Origin: Mesodorylaimus sp. YZB2_4
Lineage: Eukaryota; Nematoda; Enoplea; Dorylaimida; Dorylaimidae
DNA length: 64,000 bases
Reading direction: 5' to 3'
NCBI GenBank assembly: GCA_030248295.1
Contig: JASANH010001463.1
Span: 124,001 to 188,000 of the forward strand
The translations under genes and the position numbers were made by a program. Of this stretch, positions 54,062 to 64,000 are shown piece after piece. Every line of letters starts with the position of its first letter. Position 1 is the first letter of the stretch. Below the pieces are notes generated by a model. That model did not search any database. It saw only the letters and a list, made by a program, of their open reading frames with translations, and had not been told where the DNA came from.

Positions 54062-57000
54062 GGTCCCTGGCGCGTAATATGAAATTGTCGAGCGGGAGAA
54101 GAAAAGCGAGTATCGTTCGAATTTTAGAGTCTAAAAACGAACCGAAAAGAACGACTGACCTTTTTAAAAAGAAGCGATAGCAAAGAAGAAACTAGGCAGA
54201 CTGGCGCTCGATGAAGTGAGCTTACAGTACGAGGTCGCTCAGTGACGGACAACGAGACTAATCAGTGTTTGCCAGATGCGACTAGGGGTCTAGCAGAGTC
54301 GGTCGGGGTGTTTCCTAATCTCAGACAGGACCATTCGAAACTATGGGTAATGACCAAGGCTGTCCCGCAGTGCCCGAGAGCAATCGACCAGGCTTTAAGA
54401 GAGACCGGGCTCGTTAAACTTAATTATGCTTGCCCTTACGTACTTGTGCCTGCGAGCGAGACCATTGATAATTACGAGTTTTTTGTTCTTTCTGAAACTC
54501 AATGATAAGAGTTCCTGCGTCAACCAGTTCGCCCCTCCTCTGCGTAGGCGAGTTGATTCAGCTGATTATTAGTTGTAAAAACGGCCAAACTGGGGTGACA
54601 CTATGACTGGCACTAGGCGCGTCATAGGTCGACTCATGATCACAGCCTATCTAAGCCTGTTGATTCCCAGAATTAATTAATCCCTTTGCCAGTCCTGTTT
54701 TCATTTGTTGGGGCCATAACACGATTCGGGAAATAACACATTTTTCAAACACTTCCTGCGCCTCACACTGCACACCCTGCCGACTTACGGGCCTTTTAAT
54801 TGGCAATGTGTGTGACCTTTCGCTTGTTAGAGATGAAAGCAGAATTTCGAAAACTGCTTTCCAAAACAGAAAGGATAACAGGACACGGGGAGACAAAATT
54901 TTGGCCGCCTGGAAGGCCACACACCGAAAGAGACGGAGACGGAGACTTCCGCAAGCCGAATGAAAATAATGCACGGCTTCAAGTGGCACTTACGAGGGAC
55001 CTGTCGAGTGACATTCGAGGTTTGAGTCGCTCTTTTGAATAAAGGGGGAGGTCCTGCTCATACTCAAATTTTACTCATCGCCCAAGCAAATACATGCTCT
55101 TGAGAAGCCAGAGACGTAGGAAAAACATACACAGATGTAGAAATGTCAGAATGAAAAAGTGATAAACATCTAAAAGTAGTCTCAGCGGTACAACATTCCA
55201 TAAAACGGTCGACTAAAATATAAAGCTTTGCTCATATGGCTCATCGTCAGTCAAGAGCTTGGGAACAGCCAGATGATGGGCTTCGCATGTGCATACGAGC
55301 ACTAGCACAAAAATCAGATTATTTCCAAAAAAGTCTGTTATGACAGACTCGAAACTTTTAGACCAGCCAATGCCCACTGTGAAACCAGGGCTTGGAATGA
55401 CTGGTCTACTCGGTCACAAGGAAAGGAGAGGTGGCCTGATCTGCACACAGTATAATCACTCGCACACAGATGCTTGCCGATGTCAGAATCAAATCCAACA
55501 TGCATCTCTGCTGTGTACTGCTGCTGTTCAGACAGGCTCCCCAAAGGCAGCTGTGCTATTCCACACTAGCAACCTGCATACTGTATGCTACAGCTACAGC
55601 GCTGATAACGCGCTAATAACGTTCCTCTGTCCCGTAGAAAGAAGAGAAGCTCTGCCTAATCGTAAGGAGCTCATGCTCAGGGTGGTCGTAACTTTTATTT
55701 CCCCAGAGCACTCCCTCCGAAGCTAAAACGGAAAACTGAGGATCCTCAAATCTTATTAAGTTATTATTTGCACGAATGTTTCTCAGCAATGTAACTCCAC
55801 ATCTAATATAACATGTCCTGCCTACGGAAACTCTGTCCACATCATTCATATTCGTTCACATGTTCTAGCGGCAAATTTATTCGGGTACAGCAAACCTGTC
55901 TTTGTGAGAGCCTGCTGAGCCTAGCCAATCAATAGCGGCGCGCCTACCCGTTCAGTTGATGTTTCTAAACTCCGCGCCAAAAATGAAAAACAGAAACTCA
56001 GGCGTCAGCCACTTTCGATAGTCGATAACGCAAGAATGACTGAACCATAAGAGTTGGTTTTTTGCATTTTTTGCATTTTTTGCAAGTTTTGCAAGATAGG
56101 TCAGATCTGCAACCGTGTCAATTTTTATCGAAATCCGTCTAGTACCTGGCGAGCAACGGATAAAAAAAGCTGAAACAATGACTATTTTTAGGAATACCTT
56201 TTCAGAAATTGAAGCTTCAAAAAATGACCGTCAAAAGGCAGAGTCAGAAAGTTTCAGCTTTCAGAAAAACTAAGATTTAAAAACTGTAAGAACTCTGGTC
56301 GTTGCAGAACTGCTGCAGAACCATATTCTACAATTCGTATACATATCATAAACTTTCAAAAAAACAATAGGCGGTGCATGTCATCCCAGTTTCCTCCCAA
56401 GTGCACCAATCTTAGCATCGCATCGACGCACTATGTCACATATATGGGCGATCGATGGATTTCAGAAACAGCGATTTAGTGAGCATTAGGGTGCGAAATC
56501 GTTGTATGATTCGGTTCCCTTGGGTTGAATGGTCATACGAGTAGGATGACTCTGCGAACCCATTATCCTCGTGCTGCTACAGTTCTGTAAGAGGACTGGC
56601 CGTGTATGAATAGTGTCATCGTGAATACATACCATCATTCCAACTAAGGCGTTTAGCAAAGTTAAGACAGCAGATTTACAGCATACTTAATTTACACAGT
56701 TTAAGTCATACACAGGCATTGCTGGTGTCCTATTCGAACTCATCTCACCTAGATCAAAACAGTAACTTCGACATAGCTAAAACAATCAATACTTCCAACA
56801 AATATGAAAAGCACCGTTAGTGGAGAGCCTGAATGAAAGGAAAGACCACTATTACAACACGAATGATTCTACTTGGTCTTCGATGCTTTTAAAGCTGGAC
56901 CTTGTTCACTTTCTTTGCTGCTGCCCTCTTCCGATTTTGGAACGTCCAAAAACACGCCAACCACAAATTTATTAGCCTTGGAATTCAAAGCATCGTGAAC

Positions 57001-60000
57001 GATTTGCAATGCATGTATGGGGGCGGAGTTCGTCCCTCTTCGTGGGTCCTACGTGTGATGGTAAACATTTACACAAGTTCCAGTTGCCGTTGTCCGGCAA
57101 TGATCACGGTTGCTTTGGCACATAAAAGTTATCCTAAAACTATGAAATCATGTACGACCGTTTGCCATCAGACTGGTGCATTCGCATATGCAGCATCAGG
57201 CAAACCTTAGGGGTGCAAGTTGTCGAAACCATAACTATTAGCTTTATCTCTAAGAACGATGCCGGCATGGATCTAATGGGCACTCTCACGATCAGTGGGT
57301 GCTACAGACACCAGTATACGGCAAGCACGCTAGATTACTAAAGGCGCATATAGCCTTTGAGTACTGAAGGTGTGGGTAGAGGATGCGAACAAAGAACTGC
57401 CGGGCTTGCCGAAAGAACTTCTTAGGCCCGAATTATAGTTCGATGCGATGCGTCAAGTAAGCGTGCGATGCGGCATTTTTGGGTGACCTGACAATGTAAA
57501 AAGATGCCTAAACCGTCGCATCGCAAGCTTATTTGACGCATCGCATCGAACTATACCTCCAGCTTTAGTGGGAAAATGCAGTCCGACTCCATTAGCAGTG
57601 CAGCATCACTTGATTGTGCGGTCGTTAGCAGCACAGCATTAGCATTCAAGCTACACACAGTATACGGCTCGTGTGACGGGTTAGGTAAACACATATCAGG
57701 TAAAGCATGGTCGGCCAGAGGACGTAATACTGGCAAGCTCCGACAAAACGGCCTTTTGCCATCACATTGCTGGTCGAGGCAATTGCTTATCTTATCTACC
57801 AGCCACTCCAACATGACGCTGACAATACAAGCGTGAAATAGTTTTCATATCGATGGTTGTTCTAATGTTCTCGGCTACTTCTGTTATTTTTCCGACTTTC
57901 CGAGATCGAACTTATAAGCAAGGACAATGCAGGCAACTTTGCTCATCGTCAGTGTCTTCACCCTATCCGTCTCCGTGCGAAGGCTGGTCACGATCAAGCC
58001 AGTAAGTGGCTGACTGTCGTTCGGATCAGACTCTGAATGCGTCATTTTCCATCAGGGTATCGGACTGAACTCTCCCCACCAGGCAATGCCCTTAGATTAC
58101 AAGCGCAACAGTCCTTTAGGCCAGTCACGCGCCCTCTATCGACGCCTATCAAACGTTACCAGGCCGAACACAATCCTTCACTCAATCGGATAACCAAGTA
58201 AAAGGTGACCGCCGTCACTTCTACGTTTGCGCAAGGGATTAGCAAGCAGTGGCAGGTTGATCAAGACTTTGACTCACTGCGGGGAACGCGGCCGACGCTC
58301 GTGAAGTGTTCGCGTCTGGGCTGTCAATGGGTTAATCCCAATTGGGGCACGGATACAGATCTCCCGCGTAACGCCCGATTTAGTTCGAGAGTGGCCATTT
58401 TTAGCCGTGGCGTTTGGCTCCTGAAAAGTGCCCCGCTGAGAAGGCCAAGAAGAATGAGTGACCAGTGGTCAAGCGTCGAATTTCTTGCTCTATCAGTGGC
58501 ATAAAGGGCGGCAGGTGAGAAAGTGGATCGTTTCGACGCTCAATGGGCGGTCAGGTGAGAAGGCCTATGACCCGTATTTTCACTGCCATCACGCAATCGG
58601 CTTTGATTCATTGACTGCCTTTTGGCCAGTGGCGATCGTTTTACCCAAGCGTGCAGCGGATGCGCACAAAGACGACCATTAGGCTAAGCGACTCGCATTA
58701 TGTCCGCTATCGGTTGTCTTGTAACCATGCCATCTTCTCGTGCAATAACGGACCCTAATATGGCCCCATCGCGCGACCCTTTTGGCTTGGATCGCTGTTC
58801 GGTCATCAATCCGCGTCATAATGGCTGTCGGTCATCCCTTATGACGTTTCTTTTGTAAACAGCTTTCCTTCTTACGTAACCTTGCTCCATCCTTTCCCGC
58901 AGGAAAAGACCAAAGTCTGCCTCACGACTGAGCTATGTTAGCCAGACGTTTGCGGTATCTCGTCAGGCTAGTTCGCATATCACAGTCCAGGCGGGTCCTG
59001 TCCAAGTTGCCAACCGGACCGATTCCGTCATTTCTTATGATTTCCATGTTCTCTTTAGTAAACGACGATCCTCTGGAATTCCTTCCGTTTTGCGCCACAC
59101 TAGGTCCATTTCTTGCCATGGCCGACTTGGTTTTTGATTTACGAAGCGTATCATAGTCGTTGAACAAATCTGAAGTGGCCGTTTTAAACGCGTTTTCCAT
59201 TTACACCTCGTCCCCCACAGTCGAACTGGTTTTCCAGAAGAGAAACGATTAAACCATTTTGTTGTACGATACAATTACGAGTCGGGTTTGGTTTTTCCTA
59301 ATCTGATCATAGCATTCATCTATCCTAACCCCATTTTTGTCACGTGTACTAATCAATTATTGTCGGCGCGTTTTGTTGGTGTGCGCGATTAAAAAAGTGG
59401 GAAACGGGAGAGGCCTGTCGTGTACATTTTTTTATTTTTGTCACATTCGCGTGGCCAGTGGGCAGGTCGAAATGGTCCGATAAACTGTAATGGAGGGCCT
59501 GACAAAGAGTGATACCTGCACCATATGGTCACCAAAAAGAAGTCAAATCGGCTTCCGTGGTTCGCCAACGACTGGCAAGGCTCGTCCGAACAGATCCCGT
59601 ACTTGCCTGGCCACATGTACGATGGGGGATGGTCAGAGGGGTGATGTGTAATAGAGTGCAAAATGATCTGTTGACAAAGAGTTCTTCATCTTTGAGATTC
59701 CTGGCGACCTTGCCCGTCTCGGACAACACGTCGGTCGAGTGTGACCTTGGACCCTTGGACCCTTGGGCGGTGACATTATATTGCGATAGGTTGGTTGGCG
59801 AGGTCCTTCTTCGGGTTGGCCCTAAATGGAGTGGTAGTCGTAAGCCGAGTGTCTCGCTGAGTCATGATGGGGCGTGAAATGACGGTGTTGTGTCGGGTGA
59901 ACGAGGTTAGTTGTACTTGGTGAAGTGTCCTTATGTCTTCTTCATATACATATTTGCCTATGTTGCCGATGTGATGTATTTTCGTCATTCTCATCCCGCG

Positions 60001-60782
60001 AAGGAAATGAAGCCATCTTATGGCTGCCAGTGGAACGAGGTCGAGTCGCAATGACTCGCCATGACGGCACACGTTTCAGTGACGAATGTCAATTCCAGCC
60101 TCGAATTATGTTCTCAGCGGGTGGTTGGGTAAAATTTCATGTTGAGAAAATGCATTTTTTCATCCCATCCTTCTTTCGGTGCCTCGGATTTGGCTACTGT
60201 GATTTGAGGATCGATTGTCGGGTCCTCAGATTCAACCAAATCAAATTCGTCGACGCGCAAAGAAATTTCAATTTCGATTTGAACAAAAGCTCACCAGGGG
60301 GCGCTTTTGGTCGAGGCGGGATGGGCGGTGCGATTGACGGCTCTCTCTTGTATGTGGCCCGTAGCCACTATACATTCACCACTGCGATCAAAGTGTCAGC
60401 CAGTGGGTTGACCGCTTGGGCGTCTCAGAGTCGAGAATTTGCTTCTTTTTTCTTTCTAGTGTGATCAATGACCAGAGTTGATGCGTCGAAAAATAGATTT
60501 ACACCCGTTATTCCAGGATCTTATGTGATCGCTCTTTGACGTCTCGAGAGTGTTCAACGAACTCGCACTGTCAACCCAGACTGTCTCCTCAAACTCATTG
60601 GACCCAAGACGGGTCGGATATTTATTTTCGTGAGGGAATTTAGGAAAACTGAAAGGACAGTGATGAAGAACTCGAGAACAAGGGATTCTTTGTGCATGGA
60701 CGAGAAGGAGTCGAATAATTCATGTACTCAAGCTAACCCGTGTCGGATAGAGCGCGCGAGACGAGTTCTCATTCCCGGTCAA
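54062..60782. other. about 6.7 kb with no supported gene
   Basis: Frames here are short or Ser/Arg-rich and look random. Notable non-coding marks: a TTTTTTGCA short tandem repeat near 56064-56095, the hairpin at 57434-57555, and one perfect copy of the 13-bp palindrome TGACCAGTGGTCA at 58459. The longest frame (59925-60464, +) has no domain and no splice support. Confidence 0.45.
57434..57555. repeat. long hairpin / palindromic MITE-like element
   Basis: Arm 57434-57472 (TATAGTTCGATGCGATGCG...) is repeated inverted at 57517-57555 with two mismatches in 39 nt, leaving a loop of about 44 nt. The arms are built from GATGCG/CGCATC units. Such a structure is typical of the smallest fold-back transposons and would form a strong stem in RNA. 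No target duplication is obvious. Confidence 0.75.
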
Positions 60783-62194
60783 ATGAACACGTCGGCCAAT
60801 TCAAATGGATCCAGGAACCCAATTTGGAGGGTTCTGTCACCTGCAGTCTTACTGGCCCTCTTATCATTACTGTTACTGCACTCTGAGGCCGTGCTAGTGG
60901 ATCTGGAATTACAGGAGCTTCGACTAGGCATGTAAGTACCTCGGAGAAGGGGCGTTGCTACTTTGTATCATTAGCACCTTTTTTCTACTCTTTTAATACG
61001 ATTTCGACACGATTTCGCTTTTAAATTTTTTCCACTCTGAAGTCGGGGGATTTTAGGGGCGAAGGCGCCTGGACTGTAGTGTCCCACGCAGGCGATTTTC
61101 GAGTAGCTGCACTTAAAAGAGAGGCACGCCGGACTCAAAGCCCCGAGCTGGAGTGGACCGTAAAGAAAGTGTGACAAGTGTCCATCTTGCTGACTGGGCA
61201 AACTTCGGACACCGGTGGCCAGTAAGCGATCGGACCCTATAAGCTCTCAAGGTTGACGGTTTCCGCGCCGGCCAGTCCGAGTCTGGTTGACCAGTGGTCA
61301 TCGATGGCTGTAAGCGATCCGGCACGTCTCCCAGGGCTGACCTCTCGCGAAAAGGCGGCTGCCGCCAATAGATGACCACTGGAGGAACCGCCGAACGCGG
61401 TTTGGGTGGTAAATATTTGTCAGCCTACTTCGTGCTACCTTGAAAGAACAGCATCCGAACAGGAGCCCACTGGCCCAGCTGTTGTATAGGGACGGTTTCG
61501 GGAGTGACCACTGGTCATCACCCGGCGCCGACTGCATTTTAGCAACGTCCTAAACATGCATTTTATTCATTTTATGCACCCTCACGATTCTATCAAGCCG
61601 TGCACACGTCCGCAAAGTAAAAAGCAATTGTCCTGTCCACGCTGCTGCCCTGCCCATCGACCCCTCGCCTCGGATACAAATTGGGACTCGTGCTTAGAGA
61701 ATATTGAATTAGCAAAACCATCGTGTCAAGCGTCTTGCCCAATTTTCACCAATTCGCAATGCGTTTTTCTTTGCGCAGGAAGAATGTATGTCCGCACGAA
61801 GAAGTGGAGATCGTCACAGTACAAGAGCCTTGCACACAAGCCTACACCCGCTACGTCCGAAAATGGAAACCAAATTGCGACAATGAAAAGCGTTGGTGCG
61901 TGGTCAGAGAACCAAAGTAAGCACTGATTAGCGCATGGGTAAATGCCAACTAGTCACGCTCAAATCCCAGACAGTGTCGATTTCTCACAATCAGACTGGT
62001 GTTCCGGGTTGCGTCTTCTTACACGATCTTTTACAATATTGACACTGTGGCCGGGTGTACATAGTTTTTTCATGTTTTACTCAGGACCGTGTATTACCGC
62101 ACATTGAAACCGGTACAACGAGAGCGTCGCCACACCACCTACAAATGCTGCCACGGTTGGAGCCACAAGGCAGGCGAATCTGGATGCTTACGAC
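60783..62194 (+). CDS. secreted EMI-domain protein, 5' part
   Basis: Exons 60783-60931, 61779-61916 and 62085-62194 join in phase. The chosen ATG gives a signal peptide (hydrophobic PAVLLALLSLLLL, cleavage after HSEA); an in-frame ATG at 60630 would add a charged leader and turn it into an anchor. Residues about 52-130 are an EMI domain: NVCPHEEVEIVTVQEPC, TRYVRKWKPNC, RWCVV, KTVYYRTLKPV and YKCCHGWSHKAGESGCL keep the expected Cys pattern and the WC/CC marks. EMI domains mediate assembly of extracellular proteins such as emilins, multimerins and MEGF/Draper-type receptors, where EGF repeats follow. A donor GTAAGT at 62195 shows the gene continues; no EGF exon is seen before the window ends. 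Secreted or cell-surface, role unknown. Confidence 0.7.
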
Positions 62195-64000
62195 GTAAGT
62201 GTACAAACCTATCACCAACGGCTCGTATATCATACAGTCGAGGAACTGGTGCCAGTCGCTCCTTCCTTTTACGGACGCGGTTCAACGAGCTGATTCGTCT
62301 TGCGCCCGCGCCATCTGCTTTTTTACGGTTAGCTACCAGCAAAGCAAGCTTGGCGCGACCGCTTAGGCCAATCTCGGTGTTGGCCAGCCGAGTGAAAAGG
62401 ACTGTATAATGGGCTAAAAAGGTGTAACGTTATTGAACCTGGCTCGGCGGGTGTCTGGTTTCCACCACTGCTATCACCTGACGCGGCCCCAGCCAGTCCA
62501 TTTACGAAGCTTAAGCCTTTTTTAGTATCACCGAGGGTGTGCTAGCAGAAAAGTGCCTGGCGAGCTAAGGTGGTGGAAAAGTTTTCAAAGTCGAGTAAAC
62601 TCTTAGAAAAATGTGTTTCCGTCAGCTGGTTTATTAGGAATTTTCTCTTATGATCAAATGGAAAGGCCAATTTTGCGTTGGCAATGAATGATGAGGGAAT
62701 GAGAAAGAAAGAAGCAATTTTTTCTTTCCAGCAGGTCAGTAGCGAGTGGGCGGGAGGAGGCGACACAGAAAACATCGTATTTTTTCGCCATTTACCCATC
62801 AAAGGAGAAAAGCGTGCACGGGCACACGCCCCAAATATGGTGCTGGGTGGGTCAGGAAATCGTTTCGATTTCTTATCTCGACTCCGACCTCTAATCCCTT
62901 TTGAGCAAGGGGAATGCCGAAAACGCCAAATGGTCAGCGAGAGGCAAACGAGGGTGCTGACGTAAGGGCCAGGGAATGGTCAACCCACTGCCCGACGTCT
63001 GCCCTACCAAACCTGCCTCCCAAGACGCTGACTTTTTTCACGAGATTAGACTGACGCCGTCGTCTTTCATTTTTTCACGGCACATCGGTGCAATGAGACG
63101 GCGATGAGTGACTGGCCCCGGAGGGAAGATTGAACGGTGCTATTTACGCGCCCCCAAAGTGCGTCCCTTTGATGAGCATTCGATGAACTCGAGCGATAAG
63201 ACAATGACACTCGGGCCCCCATTCCTTCCCCAAAGACGTGGGAAGCCCGAAAATGGTCATCCGTTATGACCACTGCTCCCCGTACGATTCCACTCGTCTC
63301 CATTGCCAACCATGTCGGAAGTGTTTGAAAAAGCCAAGAAATGTTTGTTACACAGGCGAGATAATCGGATTACACGTTGTCTCGTCGGCGGACAACTCTT
63401 TTCGGTCCGCGAACCAGTTGTTCATACAGAACACGTTAGCAAGCTTGTTGACTTTTGTGCGGCAGATGCACCAATGTACAGGCAACGTCCAAGTACACAA
63501 AAGCGTACAGTCGAGTCGGGTTTACCCGAGCGGTTCCATCCTCTAACAACAGACCATCGAATAAAAACTGTCCTCTTTGACGACCCCATTTCGGACTCTC
63601 TGATTCGCTTTCGTTTAAGCCCCATTTCGTTTAGAAAACGTCGAAAAGCCGCAGTTTGAAACGCTTGTTTGCTACTGTGCTCGTGTAGAAAAAGCGTGCC
63701 AAAAACGTGTAGCTCAGCGAATTACGAACTCAATACACGGCCATTCAATGTTTGTCACGCTTCAAGCTTGAGCGATTATGAGCAAATAAAGATAGATTAT
63801 GACGCAGTGCGCTCACTATGCCACAATAGTTAGGTCTGGCATATGGATGAGGTATGCCGAGGAGAAGGCACGTGCCTAGTGACCTGATGTACGCGTTGCA
63901 CATGGCACCAGATAAGGCTAAAAAAGGGATGCCCCGGGCCTATTGTCCGCTTTCACGACTAGGACTTAAAAAAATGTGCAAACTTGGCTTCTTTTCTATA
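62195..64000. other. intron of the EMI gene or intergenic
   Basis: Probably the next intron of the EMI gene, since exon 3 ends at a strong donor. The plus frame 63303-63659, with an ATG near 63312, gives about 115 codons of plausible basic protein (MSEVFEKAKKCLLHRR start) but no recognised domain. No EGF-like cysteine pattern is found. Confidence 0.4.

Noticed and set aside
59925-60464. 179-codon plus frame upstream of the EMI gene
   Set aside because: Mixed composition with no domain, signal peptide or splice sites; long frames of this size arise by chance in this window.
1-64000. CRISPR arrays, rRNA, operons or bacterial-type signals
   Set aside because: None seen; the genes are spliced and eukaryotic.

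Overview
This is nuclear DNA of an invertebrate animal. Spliceosomal introns, mostly about 45-100 bp with a few of 0.4-1.9 kb, interrupt nearly every recognisable gene. The gene set is metazoan: a Pax1/9-type paired-box gene, a BH3-like gene, an EMI-domain gene, LOTUS and PLAT domains, and a BEL/Pao retrotransposon. Pax1/9 points to a bilaterian; I cannot name the phylum from sequence alone. All exon boundaries below were placed by hand from GT/AG sites, reading phase and family similarity.

Layout. 1-5 kb: a PLAT-domain gene with a Tyr/Gly-rich tail (-) diverges from a 12-exon selenocysteine lyase-like gene (+). 6-7.4 kb: a long unrecognised coding remnant (-) broken by two frame changes. 7.4-10.9 kb: repeats only. 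10.9-12.6 kb: Pax1/9 (+). 14.5-15.4 kb: a small methyl-CpG-binding-domain protein (-), with partial copies of its locus at 16.6 kb and 33.3-34 kb. 18.3-19.9 kb: a LOTUS/OST-HTH protein (+). 20.7-22 kb: a cysteine-rich, membrane-anchored gene with unresolved frames. 23.25-25.07 kb: a second selenocysteine lyase-like copy (-). It has the same first ten exon boundaries and lengths, but a mutated donor and no last exon. 27.1-32.3 kb: a decayed BEL/Pao element. 34.7-44.4 kb: almost gene-free. 44.4-47.7 kb: a three-exon BH3-like gene (+). 48.1-48.5 kb: a possible secreted protein (-). 50.4-53.3 kb: two head-to-head V-ATPase proteolipid (subunit c) genes with a dead third copy of one exon between them. 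53.8-54.1 kb: a small cysteine-rich secreted protein (-). 60.8-62.2 kb: the start of a secreted EMI-domain gene (+), probably continuing past the window.

The most striking signals are two paralogue pairs that keep their folds but appear to have lost the key catalytic residue. Both V-ATPase c copies have Met where the proton-carrying Glu of the last helix should be. Both selenocysteine lyase-like copies lack the active-site Cys loop while keeping the PLP lysine. No operon-like logic links the genes; the window is a typical animal locus shaped by local, often inverted, duplication.
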